A DNA stretch of 6,792 nucleotides from an uncultured bacterium (GTDB lineage: Bacteria > CALINM01). The stretch spans positions 1 through 6,792 of the forward strand of contig CALINM010000169.1 in NCBI GenBank assembly GCA_938045315.1, read 5' to 3'. This document shows positions 6,519 to 6,792 of this stretch, in pieces (the stretch's first letter is position 1; each line of letters starts with the position of its first letter). The translations under genes were made by a program, and so were the position numbers. Under the pieces are notes generated by a model. That model worked only from the letters and a program-made list of their open reading frames with translations, had not been told where the DNA came from and did no database searches.

Positions 6519-6792
6519 TTATTTAAATATCAACGCTCTATTCGGACATGCCTGAACACAGGCAGGATTTATACCCCTATCAACACATAAATCACATTTT
6601 GATGATACTATTTTATTATCTTTCCTTACTTTTTTTTTCAAAGCCCCATAGGGACATGCCATTATACAAGACCAGCAACCAACACAAATATCCTCATCAA
6701 TTGTTACTATACCAGTTTCAGGATCCTTTGTGATAGCACCACTAATACATGCTTCTAAACAATCAGGTTCTTCACAGTGTCTGCACATAAAA
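6519..6792 (-). CDS. 4Fe-4S ferredoxin-like electron-transfer protein, 5' end missing
   Basis: At least 91 codons are in the window and the frame stays open to its right edge. Twelve cysteines form three groups. Counted from the ATG at 6788, they are C2-x2-C5-x4-C10-x3-C14, C35-x2-C38-x2-C41-x3-C45, and C65-x2-C68 with C77-x3-C81. This is the pattern of the DmsB/HycB-like polyferredoxins, which normally have 16 cysteines for four [4Fe-4S] clusters in about 140-180 residues. The first group of four would precede the CRHC seen here. I therefore think the ATG at 6788 is internal (the reading frame there is Phe-Met-Cys-Arg-His-Cys) and the real start lies beyond the edge. The gene ends 15 bases before the FAD oxidoreductase, so it is the likely electron carrier between that flavoprotein and the synthase. 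A full gene of 89 residues cannot be ruled out. Confidence 0.88.
   Translation of the reverse strand, partial: FMCRHCEEPDCLEACISGAITKDPETGIVTIDEDICVGCWSCIMACPYGALKKKVRKDNKIVSSKCDLCVDRGINPACVQACPNRALIFK

Overview
The window is a compact, AT-rich bacterial segment in which every gene I can support lies on the minus strand, so transcription runs from high to low coordinates. Bacterial identity is shown by a bacterial EF-Tu N-terminus, a near-consensus sigma-70 promoter, Shine-Dalgarno sites (GGAGG, AAGGAG, GAGGTGAT) and the Thr-Tyr-Gly-Thr tRNA order ahead of tuf, which matches the E. coli thrU-tyrU-glyT-thrT-tufB operon. The split, archaeal-type glutamate synthase and the polyferredoxin suggest an anaerobic, perhaps thermophilic, lineage. 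I cannot name a phylum from this sequence.

Region 1 (about 6792 down to 668) looks like one long operon. Its order is: a 4Fe-4S ferredoxin-like electron carrier (cut by the window edge), an FAD/NAD(P)H oxidoreductase, a class II glutamine amidotransferase domain protein, a GXGXG beta-helix protein, the PII regulator GlnB, a cardiolipin-synthase-like phospholipase D protein, and a dGTPase-like HD hydrolase. Gaps are 5 to 15 bases, or the genes overlap by 4 or 11 bases. The first four genes are modules of a glutamate synthase that many organisms make as one or two long proteins. The FMN/3Fe-4S synthase core is not in the window and would be expected just upstream. The likely chemistry is that the amidotransferase releases ammonia from glutamine, the missing FMN subunit builds glutamate from 2-oxoglutarate, and the FAD and ferredoxin subunits deliver electrons. 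PII, which senses 2-oxoglutarate and ATP/ADP, is encoded directly behind these genes. The last two genes, for phospholipid and dNTP metabolism, have no obvious functional link and probably share the transcript.

Region 2 (about 620 down to 1) is a translation operon. It has an A-tract UP-like region, a TTGACA-17-TATACT promoter, four closely packed tRNA genes (Thr-TGT, Tyr-GTA, Gly-TCC, Thr-GGT, none with an encoded CCA end), a near-palindromic leader, a strong ribosome binding site, and the first 43 codons of tuf.

I found no mobile element, CRISPR array or clear intrinsic terminator. No stretch longer than about 150 bases lacks a gene. The points most worth following up are the dispersed glutamate synthase with PII in the same operon, the unusual G-ending codon use of tuf, a C-A mismatch in the T-stem of tRNA-Thr(TGT), and the near-palindrome in the tuf leader. 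I see no convincing new defence or other novel system here.
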